Shown here piece after piece: positions 26,801 to 35,990 of a stretch of 64,000 nucleotides of DNA. The notes under the pieces are model-generated. The model worked only from the letters and a program-made list of their open reading frames with translations, was not told the DNA's origin and did not search any database. The DNA is from Desulfotignum sp. GTDB taxonomy: Bacteria > Desulfobacterota > Desulfobacteria > Desulfobacterales > Desulfobacteraceae. The first letter of the stretch is position 1. Every line of letters begins with the position of its first letter. Location: the NCBI GenBank assembly GCA_011390335.1, contig JAABSO010000024.1, positions 1-64,000 of the forward strand, in the 5' to 3' direction. The position numbers were made by a program, and so were the translations under genes.

Positions 26801-28330
26801 TTATTCCCACTCAATGGTTCCAGGCGGTTTTGATGTAATGTCATACACCACCCGGTTGATATCATCCACTTCGTTGATAATTCGGTTGGATATGGTTCCT
26901 AAAAGTGCGTGGGGCAGTTTTGCCCAGTCTGCGGTCATGGCATCGTTGCTGGTCACCGCCCGGATGGCCACGCAGTTGGCAAAGGTTCTTTTATCACCCA
27001 TGACCCCCACACTCTTAACAGGCAAAAGCACGGCAAAAGACTGCCAGAGCTTTCTGTAAAGCCCTGCTTTCCTGATCTCTTCCAGAAGTATAGTGTCTGT
27101 CTGTCTTAAGATATCCAGTCGATTGGGTGTGACATCCCCCATTATTCTGATGGCAAGACCTGGACCGGGAAACGGCTGCCGCCATATCAGATCCTCGGGA
27201 AGACCCAGAGTCGCTCCTAGCTTTCTGACCTCATCTTTGAACAAAAGCTGTAAAGGTTCTATGAGTTTGAGCTTCATTTTTTCGGGAAGCCCGCCCACAT
27301 TATGATGGGATTTGATGATGGATGTGGGTCCGCCAAAAGCAGATCTGGATTCAATGATATCCGGGTAAAGGGTCCCCTGTCCCAAAAAACCGGCCCCCGG
27401 GATTTTTTTTGCTTCAGCATCAAACACCTGGATAAACAGGCTGCCTATGATTTTGCGTTTGGTTTCGGGATCGGTGACGCCTTTGAGGGCTGCAAGAAAG
27501 GTCTCAGCGGCATCCACAAATTTGATGTTCATGTCCAGGTTTGCAACAAGCCGTTTTTCCAGCTGTGTTTTTTCATTGTGCCGTAAAAGCCCGTTGTCAA
27601 CAAATATACAATACAGGTTTTTTCCGATGGCCTTGTGGATCAGGGTGGCAGCCACTGAAGAATCCACACCTCCTGACAGGCCCATGATGACCTTTTGATC
27701 CCCAACCGCATCTTTTATCTGGGAAATAGCCCCTTGGGAAAAAGAGTTCATGGTCCAGTTTTTTTCGCAATGGCATATATCAAATAAAAAATGTTTGATC
27801 ATCAATGAACCGTTGACCGAATGTTCCACTTCCGGGTGAAACTGGAGTCCGTAAAACCGCTTCTGGTGGTGGGCCACCGCAGCAATGGCGGTATTTTCTG
27901 TGGAAGCGGTCACTTCAAAACCCTTGGGCAGCTCTATGGCGCTGTCCCCGTGGCTCATCCAGCATTGGAAGGCTGGTTCCATATCCGTGAAAAGCGGGCA
28001 CCCGGTTTTAATCTGCAGCCTTGCAAACCCGTATTCCCTTTTCCGGGCCCGCTGGATCACCCCGCCCAGGGCATGCACCATATAATGCATGCCATAGCAT
28101 ATTCCAAGCACCGGAACACCCAAATCAAACAGGGCCTTGTCGATGGCAGGACTGTTGTCTTCATAGATACTGGAAGGACCGCCTGAAAGAATGATGCCTT
28201 TGGGGTTGAGCGCCCGGATTCTGTCAAGGGAGATATCGGCCGGTTCCACCTGGCAATATACATTGTGCTCCCTGACCCGCCTGGCAATGAGCTGATTAAA
28301 CTGGGATCCAAAATCAATAACAATGATCAT
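26801..28330 (-). CDS. guaA: GMP synthase (glutamine-hydrolysing)
   Basis: This 509-residue enzyme makes GMP from XMP, glutamine and ATP. The class I glutamine amidotransferase domain (1-190) contains Cys78 in GICYGMH and the His/Glu pair in QFHPEVEHS. The ATP-pyrophosphatase domain contains the P-loop GLSGGVDSSVAA, and the C-terminal dimerisation domain ends in PPGTIEWE, the conserved GuaA terminus. AGGAAA precedes the ATG. guaB is not adjacent. A coiled-coil membrane protein gene follows. Confidence 0.97.
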   Translation of the reverse strand: MIIVIDFGSQFNQLIARRVREHNVYCQVEPADISLDRIRALNPKGIILSGGPSSIYEDNSPAIDKALFDLGVPVLGICYGMHYMVHALGGVIQRARKREYGFARLQIKTGCPLFTDMEPAFQCWMSHGDSAIELPKGFEVTASTENTAIAAVAHHQKRFYGLQFHPEVEHSVNGSLMIKHFLFDICHCEKNWTMNSFSQGAISQIKDAVGDQKVIMGLSGGVDSSVAATLIHKAIGKNLYCIFVDNGLLRHNEKTQLEKRLVANLDMNIKFVDAAETFLAALKGVTDPETKRKIIGSLFIQVFDAEAKKIPGAGFLGQGTLYPDIIESRSAFGGPTSIIKSHHNVGGLPEKMKLKLIEPLQLLFKDEVRKLGATLGLPEDLIWRQPFPGPGLAIRIMGDVTPNRLDILRQTDTILLEEIRKAGLYRKLWQSFAVLLPVKSVGVMGDKRTFANCVAIRAVTSNDAMTADWAKLPHALLGTISNRIINEVDDINRVVYDITSKPPGTIEWE

Positions 28331-28362
28331 ATTGTATTTTCCTGAGATAAAATTTTTTTTAA

Positions 28363-28391
28363 ACTATAATATTTCCTATAAACAGCGTAAA
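28363..28391 (-). promoter_or_regulatory. candidate promoter of guaA
   Basis: On the minus strand TTTACG (28391-28386), a 17-bp spacer and TATAGT (28368-28363) lie about 33 bp before the guaA start. The intergenic region to 28508 is divergent; on the plus strand TATAAT at 28474-28479 is a candidate -10 for efp, without a clear -35. Confidence 0.4.
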
Positions 28392-28508
28392 ATTGCAAGT
28401 TGTTTTTATCTGGATCTTGCCAATCGGCCTGTATTATGGTTTATTGGGCATAATAATTTCAGCGCAGTCACATTATAATTAGCGAACCTTAAGAACTTGG
28501 AGCATTCC

Positions 28509-29072
28509 ATGTATTTAGCATCAGATTTAAGAAAAGGATTGAAATTTGAAATTGACGGTGAACCCCATGTCATCGTCGGGTTTGAATTTAAAAAACCAGG
28601 CAAAGGCCAGTCCCTTTATAAATGCAAACTCAAAAACATGATCACCGGCGCACAGTTTGAAAGAACCTACCGGTCAGGGGATAAATTTGAAAAAGCAGAC
28701 CTGGAAGAACAGGAAATGGAGTACCTGTACACAGACAGGGATGCCTATTGCTTCATGAACACCAGCAACTATGAACAGATATTTCTCACCCGGGACCAGC
28801 TGGAGGATGTTATGGATCTGTTGAAGGAAAATACGGTCTGCACAGTGCTCTTGCACAACCAGAAACCCATTGGCGTGACCCTGCCCAATTTCATTAATCT
28901 GACGATCACCAAAACAGAACCCTGGGCAAAAGGAGACACTGCAACAGGCAGTACCAAACCTGCCACCCTTGAAACCGGATATGAGATTCAGGTCCCGCCC
29001 TTTATTGAAGAAGGCCAGCTGGTCAAAATCGATACCCGCACAAAGGAATATGTTGAACGGGCCAATGCATAA
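28509..29072 (+). CDS. efp: elongation factor P
   Basis: This 187-residue EF-P stimulates peptide-bond formation at polyproline stalls. It has the usual three beta-barrel domains. The loop at the tip of domain I reads KKPGKGQS, so Lys32 is the residue normally modified. The terminal GYEIQVPPFIEEGQLVKIDTRTKEYVER is typical. GGAG lies 7 nt before ATG 28509, making it the start rather than a TTG 12 nt earlier. No EpmA/EpmB or other modification gene adjoins it. The end overlaps the hybrid kinase by 8 nt. Confidence 0.95.
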   Translation: MYLASDLRKGLKFEIDGEPHVIVGFEFKKPGKGQSLYKCKLKNMITGAQFERTYRSGDKFEKADLEEQEMEYLYTDRDAYCFMNTSNYEQIFLTRDQLEDVMDLLKENTVCTVLLHNQKPIGVTLPNFINLTITKTEPWAKGDTATGSTKPATLETGYEIQVPPFIEEGQLVKIDTRTKEYVERANA

Positions 29073-30822
29073 ATTTTTTTGCAAAGCCAATGGACCTTCC
29101 GCTCGCCGTATCCGTGCACGGATCCTGCGACGGGAAAAGAAAAAAAACAGCCTGCAGCTGTTGATGCATGCCAATAAGCAGCTCCAGGAGGCCATGGACC
29201 AGGCAAACACTCTGGCACAGGAAGCCCAGAAAGCCTCCAGAGCCAAGACCTATTTTCTGGCTTCCATGAGCCATGAGATCAGAACCCCCTTAAACAGCAT
29301 TGTGGGATATACAGACATGATGCTGGACACGCCGTTGAATGAGGACCAGAGATCGTTTTTGCATGCAGCCCTGTTGTCCTGTGATACGTTGCTGTCCGTG
29401 GTGAATGATATTCTGGATTTTTCAAAGGTGGAAGCGGGCAGGCTTCACATGGAAACCATCGAATTTGATCCGGAAATCCTGTGTTTTGAAGCCATTGACC
29501 AGGTGAGAACCCAGGTGGATGAATCACGGGTGGAACTGTTCTGCACGATTTCTGATCAGGTTCCCGGGCAGGTGACAGGAGATCCCCACAGGTTCCGCCA
29601 GATATTGCTGAACCTTCTTGGCAATGCGGTCAAGTTCACCCAAAAAGGATCCATTGCATTACACCTGGATGGACAGGACCGGCCTGACAACCAGTGCCTT
29701 TTGACCGTTTCCGTTACCGATACCGGCATCGGTATTTCCCCTGATGAGCTGGAGGCAGTATTTGAACCGTTTATCCAGTCTGAGTCTGACATCGTCCGCC
29801 GCTCCGGGGGAACCGGGCTTGGACTGGCCATCAGCAGAAACATCGCAGAAAATATGAACGGGTCTGTCTGGGCCACCTCAGAATTTGGAAAGGGATCCAC
29901 CTTTTTTTTTACCGCCTGCCTTAAAAAAGCCCATAAGCAAAAAACCCTTCGGATACATCCCATGGCCCTGGCCGGCAAAAAAATACTTATCAGCACCACC
30001 ACCCGGGAAAGCCGGGACATCCTGGTCCACGAAATGACCCTTGCCGGCATGGAATCCTTGCACCAGCCCCTGGAACATCTGGATGAATTTCTCAAAAATC
30101 ACAAAAAGAACCGCTTTGATCTCTGTATTATGGATTTTGGCAAAACCCTGTGCAGATCTTTTTCCAGGCTGCCCCATATCCTTGAGAAGCTGAATCCCGG
30201 CCAGTATCCTTTTGGGTGTATTGCCTGTTCCGTTCCTTTTCCCGGCGTTGCTGCCATATTCGAACAAGCCGGATTCAAAGGGTTTGTTCCCAAACCCGTG
30301 CGAAAATCCAGTCTGCTGGAAATGATTGCCCATGTCATGGGCATGGATGCCGTCGTCCATGCCGGCTCCGGTATGCTGCCGGAAAAAATTGTGACCGTGC
30401 ATACGCTTTCGGAAAACAAAAAACACGGCATTACCATCCTGTTGGTGGAAGACAATCCAGTAAACCGGAAAATGGCGGGTCTGATGCTTTCCAAGGCTGG
30501 TTACACTGTCCTGACAGCCGAAAACGGTCAGGAGGCTGTGCAGATATATACTGGATCAGATCAAAAAATTGATCTGATCTTCATGGATATCAATATGCCG
30601 GTAATGGATGGATATGCAGCTGCCAGAAGAATCCGGGACCATGAAGCCATGACCGGTGCGATGCGGCGTATACCCATCATGGCCCTGACAGCCACTGTGA
30701 TAGATGATTGTAAATCCAGCTGTCTGGCAGCAGGCATGGATGATTTTTTGGCCAAACCTATCAAACGGGACCTGGTGTTCCAGGCCATCCAAAAATGGGC
30801 ATTTAAGCAGACCACTTCATGA
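29065..30822 (+). CDS. soluble hybrid histidine kinase with a degenerate and an intact receiver domain
   Basis: This 585-residue cytosolic protein has no TM segment or PAS/GAF sensor. A short basic, coiled N-terminus leads to the H-box with His70 in SMSHEIRTPLNS, then the HATPase with LLGNAVKFT, DTGIGIS and GTGLGLAIS. Receiver 1 (about 305-425) has lost the acidic pair (STTTRES in place of DD), though the Asp in CIMDFG and Lys in VPKPV remain. Receiver 2 is intact, with VEDN and phospho-acceptor Asp508 in FMDINMPVMDG. The start at 29065 overlaps efp by 8 nt; a start at 29050 is also possible. The DNA-binding partner, if any, is elsewhere. Confidence 0.85.
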   Translation: MHKFFCKANGPSARRIRARILRREKKKNSLQLLMHANKQLQEAMDQANTLAQEAQKASRAKTYFLASMSHEIRTPLNSIVGYTDMMLDTPLNEDQRSFLHAALLSCDTLLSVVNDILDFSKVEAGRLHMETIEFDPEILCFEAIDQVRTQVDESRVELFCTISDQVPGQVTGDPHRFRQILLNLLGNAVKFTQKGSIALHLDGQDRPDNQCLLTVSVTDTGIGISPDELEAVFEPFIQSESDIVRRSGGTGLGLAISRNIAENMNGSVWATSEFGKGSTFFFTACLKKAHKQKTLRIHPMALAGKKILISTTTRESRDILVHEMTLAGMESLHQPLEHLDEFLKNHKKNRFDLCIMDFGKTLCRSFSRLPHILEKLNPGQYPFGCIACSVPFPGVAAIFEQAGFKGFVPKPVRKSSLLEMIAHVMGMDAVVHAGSGMLPEKIVTVHTLSENKKHGITILLVEDNPVNRKMAGLMLSKAGYTVLTAENGQEAVQIYTGSDQKIDLIFMDINMPVMDGYAAARRIRDHEAMTGAMRRIPIMALTATVIDDCKSSCLAAGMDDFLAKPIKRDLVFQAIQKWAFKQTTS

Positions 30823-33099
30823 TCACTGATCCTGATTTTCCTTATACCCGCATTTGGGTGTGAGGCATTTGAGGAATCTGCCATCCCTTTTGGTCTCTTT
30901 TTCAACCAGAAACGGCGCATCGCACTGGGGACAGGGCTTGTCCACTGGTTTATCCCAGCATGCAAATGTACATTCCGGGTATCGTGAACACCCGTAAAAA
31001 ATTTTCCCTCGCTTGGATTTTTTTTCAACAATCCTGCCGTTACACCCTTTTTCCACGCAATTTAACCCGATATCATGGTGGGCATTTTCAGACATCACAG
31101 ATTCGGTGTATTTGCAGTCCGGATAACCGGTACAGGCAAGAAACAGCCCGAATTTCCCATCTTTTTGTACCATGGGTTTGCCGCAAAGGGGGCAGTCTTT
31201 GACCGGGGTGTTGTCCACCTGTTTTTCCACAATACTGATATTGCCTTTTTCATCCCTGATATAATTGCTGGTGAATGTACAGTCCGGATAGCCGGTGCAT
31301 GCCAGAAAGTGCCCGTTTTTACCGATTTTGATATGCAACGGTTTGTTACACGATGGGCAGGTCAGATCGGTTTCAATCCCCACGCCCTTTACACTGACCA
31401 TATTCTCCCTGGCATTTTCCAGGGTCCGGCTGAAGCCGTCGTAAAACCGGGCCAGCAGATCAACCTCTTCCAGACTGCCGTTTTCCACATCATCCAGGTT
31501 GTTTTCCATCTGTGCGGTAAAGGAAATATCCAGCAGATCGGGAAAGGAGGCCACCAGAAGATCATTGACAATAAACCCAAGCTCACTGGGAACAAAATAC
31601 CGCTTTACCAGCTCCACATATCCTTTGTCCTGGATAACACTGATGATGGAGGCATAGGTGCTTGGCCGGCCGATCCCGTTTTTTTCCAGTTCCTTGACCA
31701 AAGAGGCCTCTGAAAACCGTGGCGGCGGTTTGGTAAAATGCTGTGTGGAGATGATTTTTTCCCGGGTTAACAGCTCTTTTTCTTCTACATCGGGAAGTGA
31801 CTGAATATCGTTGTTTTTTGATCCTGTTTCCGGAATGTCATACAGGGCCATGAATCCATCAAATTTCACTGTGGAACCACTCACGGAAAACAGATAATTC
31901 CCGGCCTTGATCATAATGGCTTTCTGGTCAATAAGGGCCTGACTCATCTGGGATGCCACAAACCGCTTCCAGATAAGATCATAGAGCTTGAACTGGTCGT
32001 CGGACAGATGGGGTTTGATTTTTGCCGGGGTGTTGAAAACAGAGGTCGGGCGGATGGCTTCATGGGCATCCTGGACCTTGTTTTTGTTTTTAAAATACCG
32101 GGGCTGGGACAGGGCGTATTCTTTGCCGTAATCTTGAAAAACAAGTTCCAGGGCCTCCTGGGCCGCTTCAGGGGCAATGCGGGTGGAATCTGTCCGCATA
32201 TAGGTGATCAGACCTTCAGGACCGTCAGTGCCGATATCAATGCCCTCATACAATTGCTGGGCCACCACCATGGTTTTTTTGGCGGAGAATCTCAGGCGGT
32301 TGATGGCATCCTGCTGCAGTTTGCTGGTGATAAAGGGGGGCAAAGGGTTGCGCTTCACAGTCTTTTTTTTGATTTCATCCACAGAAAACTGTGCATTTTC
32401 AAGCTCTGCAACAATTTTTTGTGCCTGGGCCCCATGGGTTATTTTGGCTTTCTTGGTGCCGATTTTCACTAGGGCGGCATTGAAACAGGGTGGGGTTTTG
32501 GCCATGAGATCTGCTGTAATTGTCCAGTATTCTTCCGGCATAAACTGGCGTATCTGCCGTTCCCGGTCACAGATGATTTTTACGGCTACCGACTGCACCC
32601 GTCCGGCACTCAATCCCCGCTGCACTTTCTGCCACAGCAAAGGAGAAATCTGATACCCCACCAGCCGGTCGAGCTTGCGCCTTGCCTGCTGGGCATCATA
32701 TTTGTTCACATCCGGATCCAAGGGTTTTTTAAGGGCATCTTCAATGCCTTTTTTTGTCAGTTCGTGAATGAGAACCCGGTGAAATTTTCGGTCTTTTTTC
32801 TTTAAAATATCCATGATGTGAAAGGCAATGGCCTCTCCTTCACGGTCCGGGTCAGGAGCAAGAAAAATATCACTGCTGTCTTTGGCAATTTTTTTCAGAT
32901 GGGAGATGACTTTGGCTTTATCCCGGATATTGACATATTCAGCCTTGAAGTTGTCACCCACATCTATGCCAAGGCTTTTGACCGGCAGATCCCGGATATG
33001 ACCGGCACTGGCAGCCACATTATACGTTTTTCCCACATATTTTTTCAGGGTTTTGATTTTGGTGGGTGACTCTACAATGATAAGGGGTTTGCTGCCCAA
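30823..33099 (-). CDS. topA: DNA topoisomerase I
   Basis: This 758-residue type IA topoisomerase relaxes negative supercoils. The Toprim domain is at the N-terminus (IIVESPTKIKTL, DPDREGEAIA). The active-site Tyr lies in ITYMRTDSTRIA. Four C-terminal zinc ribbons follow, mostly C-x2-C...GYPDC, the second and third having CTGYPDC and CSRYPEC. The start is ATG 33099. It abuts the hybrid kinase, stop codon to stop codon. It is the last gene of the run yajC-secD-secF-cpoB-dprA-topA. Confidence 0.96.
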   Translation of the reverse strand: MGSKPLIIVESPTKIKTLKKYVGKTYNVAASAGHIRDLPVKSLGIDVGDNFKAEYVNIRDKAKVISHLKKIAKDSSDIFLAPDPDREGEAIAFHIMDILKKKDRKFHRVLIHELTKKGIEDALKKPLDPDVNKYDAQQARRKLDRLVGYQISPLLWQKVQRGLSAGRVQSVAVKIICDRERQIRQFMPEEYWTITADLMAKTPPCFNAALVKIGTKKAKITHGAQAQKIVAELENAQFSVDEIKKKTVKRNPLPPFITSKLQQDAINRLRFSAKKTMVVAQQLYEGIDIGTDGPEGLITYMRTDSTRIAPEAAQEALELVFQDYGKEYALSQPRYFKNKNKVQDAHEAIRPTSVFNTPAKIKPHLSDDQFKLYDLIWKRFVASQMSQALIDQKAIMIKAGNYLFSVSGSTVKFDGFMALYDIPETGSKNNDIQSLPDVEEKELLTREKIISTQHFTKPPPRFSEASLVKELEKNGIGRPSTYASIISVIQDKGYVELVKRYFVPSELGFIVNDLLVASFPDLLDISFTAQMENNLDDVENGSLEEVDLLARFYDGFSRTLENARENMVSVKGVGIETDLTCPSCNKPLHIKIGKNGHFLACTGYPDCTFTSNYIRDEKGNISIVEKQVDNTPVKDCPLCGKPMVQKDGKFGLFLACTGYPDCKYTESVMSENAHHDIGLNCVEKGCNGRIVEKKSKRGKIFYGCSRYPECTFACWDKPVDKPCPQCDAPFLVEKETKRDGRFLKCLTPKCGYKENQDQ

Positions 33100-33101
33100 G
33101 G

Positions 33102-34220
33102 TTACTCCTTTACAATGGAAAAATAATTGCCTGGATGGTGTCTTACAACACCCTGCAGTTCAAGTTCCAGCAGGATGGTTGACACAATACCGCTGTCCAT
33201 CCGGCTTGTTTCAATGATCTGATCAATATGCTGGGGATAGACATCCAGCAGCTGCATGATCTGCTTTCTGAACCGGCCCGTCACAGGGCCTGGTACCGGT
33301 TCTTCCCGTGGTTCAGCAGGTGGCGGTTCCATGTGGACAAGATGCGCCAGTTCATTTACCACATCTGTTTCATTTTCCACCAGTTTGGCTCCCTGCTTCA
33401 GCAGAGAATGGGTACCCTGGCTTTTCTGGGACCTGATGCTTCCTGGAACTGCAAACACCTCCCGGTTATATTCTGCTGCCAGTCTTGCCGTAATAAGTGA
33501 TCCGCTTTTCTTTTTTGCCTCCACCACAATGGTGCCGCATGAAAGCCCGGCAATAATCCGATTTCTGACAGGAAAATTATACGGATATGGGTCTGTGTCA
33601 AGCTTAAATTCTGAAATCACTGCCCCTGATTTTTGAATTTCATAAAATAAGTCTCTGTTTTCCCAGGGATAAATTTTTTTTAATCCAGATCCCAGCACAG
33701 CGATGGTTTTTCCTGCAGCTGCCAGAGCCCCTTGATGGGCTGCCGTGTCAATGCCTTTTGCCATCCCGCTGACAATACAAAATCCCATGCCTGCCAGCCT
33801 GCGGGCAAGATACCGGGCAGTGTCCATGCCGTAGGAGGAGGCATTTCTTGATCCCACAATGGCGATACAGGGATCATGCGGATCCAGTCTTCCTTGGCAG
33901 GTCAGAATCGGCGGGGGATCTGGAATTGTTTGCAGCAGTTTGGGGAACCCTGGATGATCCAGGGTTAAAATAGTGATATTCAGCTGTGTAATCTGCTGTA
34001 ATTCCCTTTGGGCAGCAGGAATATATCTATTTTGGTGCAAAATGCCGGCAAGGCTTTTCCGGGAAATACCAGGAACTTTTTTCAAGGCATCAGGTGGGGC
34101 GGCCAATGCCTTTTCAGGGCTTCCAAAGACCTGGATTAACCGGTTTATTCCCAGGTTTCCCAGAAAAGGAATCTCTCGTAAAATAAACCATGGCAGGTAT
34201 GTGGCGGCATCTGATTCCAT
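33102..34220 (-). CDS. dprA: DNA processing protein DprA
   Basis: This 372-residue DprA/Smf loads RecA onto incoming single-stranded DNA during transformation. It has an N-terminal helix-hairpin-helix segment (NLGINRLIQVFGSPEKAL), the Rossmann core with GSRNASSYG, IVSGMAKGIDTAAHQGAL and TIAVLGSGL, and a C-terminal winged-helix (DML1-like) region. It is 2 bp upstream of topA, an arrangement common in many bacteria. The start is ATG 34220. Confidence 0.94.
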   Translation of the reverse strand: MESDAATYLPWFILREIPFLGNLGINRLIQVFGSPEKALAAPPDALKKVPGISRKSLAGILHQNRYIPAAQRELQQITQLNITILTLDHPGFPKLLQTIPDPPPILTCQGRLDPHDPCIAIVGSRNASSYGMDTARYLARRLAGMGFCIVSGMAKGIDTAAHQGALAAAGKTIAVLGSGLKKIYPWENRDLFYEIQKSGAVISEFKLDTDPYPYNFPVRNRIIAGLSCGTIVVEAKKKSGSLITARLAAEYNREVFAVPGSIRSQKSQGTHSLLKQGAKLVENETDVVNELAHLVHMEPPPAEPREEPVPGPVTGRFRKQIMQLLDVYPQHIDQIIETSRMDSGIVSTILLELELQGVVRHHPGNYFSIVKE

Positions 34221-34232
34221 GTTCCCAAAAAG

Positions 34233-34937
34233 TCAGTCAGATGGGGATAATTTTTTTTGGGCTTTGTCTGCTGCAGGGGAAAAGGGAAATTTTTTCATTA
34301 CCAGCTTCAGATAATGGTGGGCCCGGTTGATATCGTCCATGGACAGGTAGGAATACCCGGTTTTCAACAGGGCATCAGGTACTTTTTCCCCAGTGGGATA
34401 GGCAGCAACCAGTTCCTTGAACACTGCCACTGCCTGGGAATACTCCCCCAGAGAGTAGTGGCATTCCCCCAGCCAGTAAAGCGAATTGTCAGCCAGGCTG
34501 TGGCCTGGATACTGCCGGGCAAAACTGCGAAACGATTGACCGGCAGCAGCAAAATCATCCGCCAACATAAGGTTCCTGGCTTTTTGGTATAATTGCGCCG
34601 GTGCCGGATCTTCTGGCTGATCAGCTGTTTTTTTTAGTTTTTCTTCGACCTTTTGCACCGCATCAGGCGGCTTTTTTTCAAGGACAGCCACTTTCTCTTC
34701 CAGCCGGGTAATTTTTTCTTCCAACGCATGAATGGCCAGGTCTTTCCGGTCTATTTGATGCTGTATCTGTGTCAGGTGATCTTTGGTCAACCCGTCAGGT
34801 TCGGTAGCAGCTGTTGCCTGGACATCTTCCTGGGGAGAGGGGGGTTTATCTTTGAAAAACCGGGATGTGGAACAGGAAACCAGCAGAAAGCTGATACAGA
34901 TCAGGGTCGTATATCGTGAAATTGTTGACCAGGCCAT
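34233..34937 (-). CDS. cpoB: CpoB/YbgF-like TPR lipoprotein
   Basis: This 234-residue protein has a signal peptide with lipobox LLVSC, a coiled-coil segment (about 50-95) and three TPR-like repeats in the C-terminal half (FRSFARQYPGHSLADNSLYWLGECHY..., the YbgF/CpoB motif). CpoB-type proteins link Tol-Pal constriction to peptidoglycan synthesis, but no tol gene is adjacent. It is 12 bp upstream of dprA and 5 bp after secF. The lipidation is a difference from E. coli CpoB, where the protein is a periplasmic soluble form. Confidence 0.8.
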   Translation of the reverse strand: MAWSTISRYTTLICISFLLVSCSTSRFFKDKPPSPQEDVQATAATEPDGLTKDHLTQIQHQIDRKDLAIHALEEKITRLEEKVAVLEKKPPDAVQKVEEKLKKTADQPEDPAPAQLYQKARNLMLADDFAAAGQSFRSFARQYPGHSLADNSLYWLGECHYSLGEYSQAVAVFKELVAAYPTGEKVPDALLKTGYSYLSMDDINRAHHYLKLVMKKFPFSPAADKAQKKLSPSD

Positions 34938-34942
34938 AATTT

Positions 34943-35977
34943 TTATCCTTTCCTGGCAGCGGCCAGCACAACAGGACTTGCAACAAATATGGATGAATAG
35001 GTGCCGATGAGGACACCGATGATCATGGCAAAGGCAAAATTGTGGATGATATCCCCCCCGAGGAAAAACAGGGCCAGCAGGACAATCAATGTGGTGACGG
35101 ATGTGAGAATGGTTCTGGACAGGGTCTGGTTGATGCTTTTGTTGAAAAGACCGGGCAGGGCGGTTTTAGAAGATTCTCCCTTGATATTTTCCCTGATCCT
35201 GTCAAATACGATAATGGTGTCATTCAATGAATATCCGATAATGGTCAACAGGGCGGCAATAATCGGCAGGGAGAAATCCAGGTTGAGAATGGAAAAAATT
35301 CCCACTGTGATGAACACATCATGAATCAGGGCAATAAGCGCGCCAATGGCAAATTTGAGCCGGAGCCGCCAGAACAGAACCAGAGAGACCACAAGGGCCC
35401 CTGTAATCAACACCGGCATGCTGACATTGAAAACAGACAAAAAATAGACTGCTGTCATCAATGCCCCGGCTGTCACGCCGGACAGTATCCATTTGAGCTC
35501 AAACCGTCCGGAAATATAGATGGTGATGAACAAAAGAGAATAAAAAATGGCCAGCAACGCCTGCTTTTTAAGGTCATCTCCCACCTGGGGACCAACCATT
35601 TCCACACGCCGGATTTCCGGTGTCACCCCGGCTCCCTGCAGGATGGCTGCAGAAACCGACTGGGCCAATCCTTTGCCCACTGTTTCAGTACTGCCGGTAC
35701 GGATTAAAAATTCATGGTCATCTGTTTCTCCGAAATCCTGAACAGACAAATCCTTCAGATCCAGACCGGCCAGGCTGTCCCTCACCTGGGCAATGGATAT
35801 ATTCTGAGCAAATTTTACCTGGATCAGGGCACCGCCGGAAAAATCAATGCCGTAGTTGGGGCCTTTGTGAACAATCAGCCCTATGATACTGGCAATGATG
35901 AGTATGGCGGAAAACACAAACCCGATTTTCTGTTTTCCCAGAAAGTCTATGTTGATATCAGACTTGATCAGCTGCAT
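34943..35977 (-). CDS. secF: protein translocase subunit SecF
   Basis: This 344-residue RND-like membrane protein is the SecD partner, using the proton motive force to pull proteins through the Sec channel. It has six predicted TM segments and the SecF motifs NYGIDFSGG (N-terminal) and SYSLNDTIIVFDRIREN near the end. An AAGGAA ribosome binding site lies 7 nt before ATG 35977. It lies 13 bp downstream of secD. Confidence 0.95.
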   Translation of the reverse strand: MQLIKSDINIDFLGKQKIGFVFSAILIIASIIGLIVHKGPNYGIDFSGGALIQVKFAQNISIAQVRDSLAGLDLKDLSVQDFGETDDHEFLIRTGSTETVGKGLAQSVSAAILQGAGVTPEIRRVEMVGPQVGDDLKKQALLAIFYSLLFITIYISGRFELKWILSGVTAGALMTAVYFLSVFNVSMPVLITGALVVSLVLFWRLRLKFAIGALIALIHDVFITVGIFSILNLDFSLPIIAALLTIIGYSLNDTIIVFDRIRENIKGESSKTALPGLFNKSINQTLSRTILTSVTTLIVLLALFFLGGDIIHNFAFAMIIGVLIGTYSSIFVASPVVLAAARKG

Positions 35978-35990
35978 TATTACAGTTCCT

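Noticed and set aside
31075..31713. 212-codon open frame on the plus strand
   Set aside because: Antisense to the topA zinc-ribbon region, without plausible start signals.
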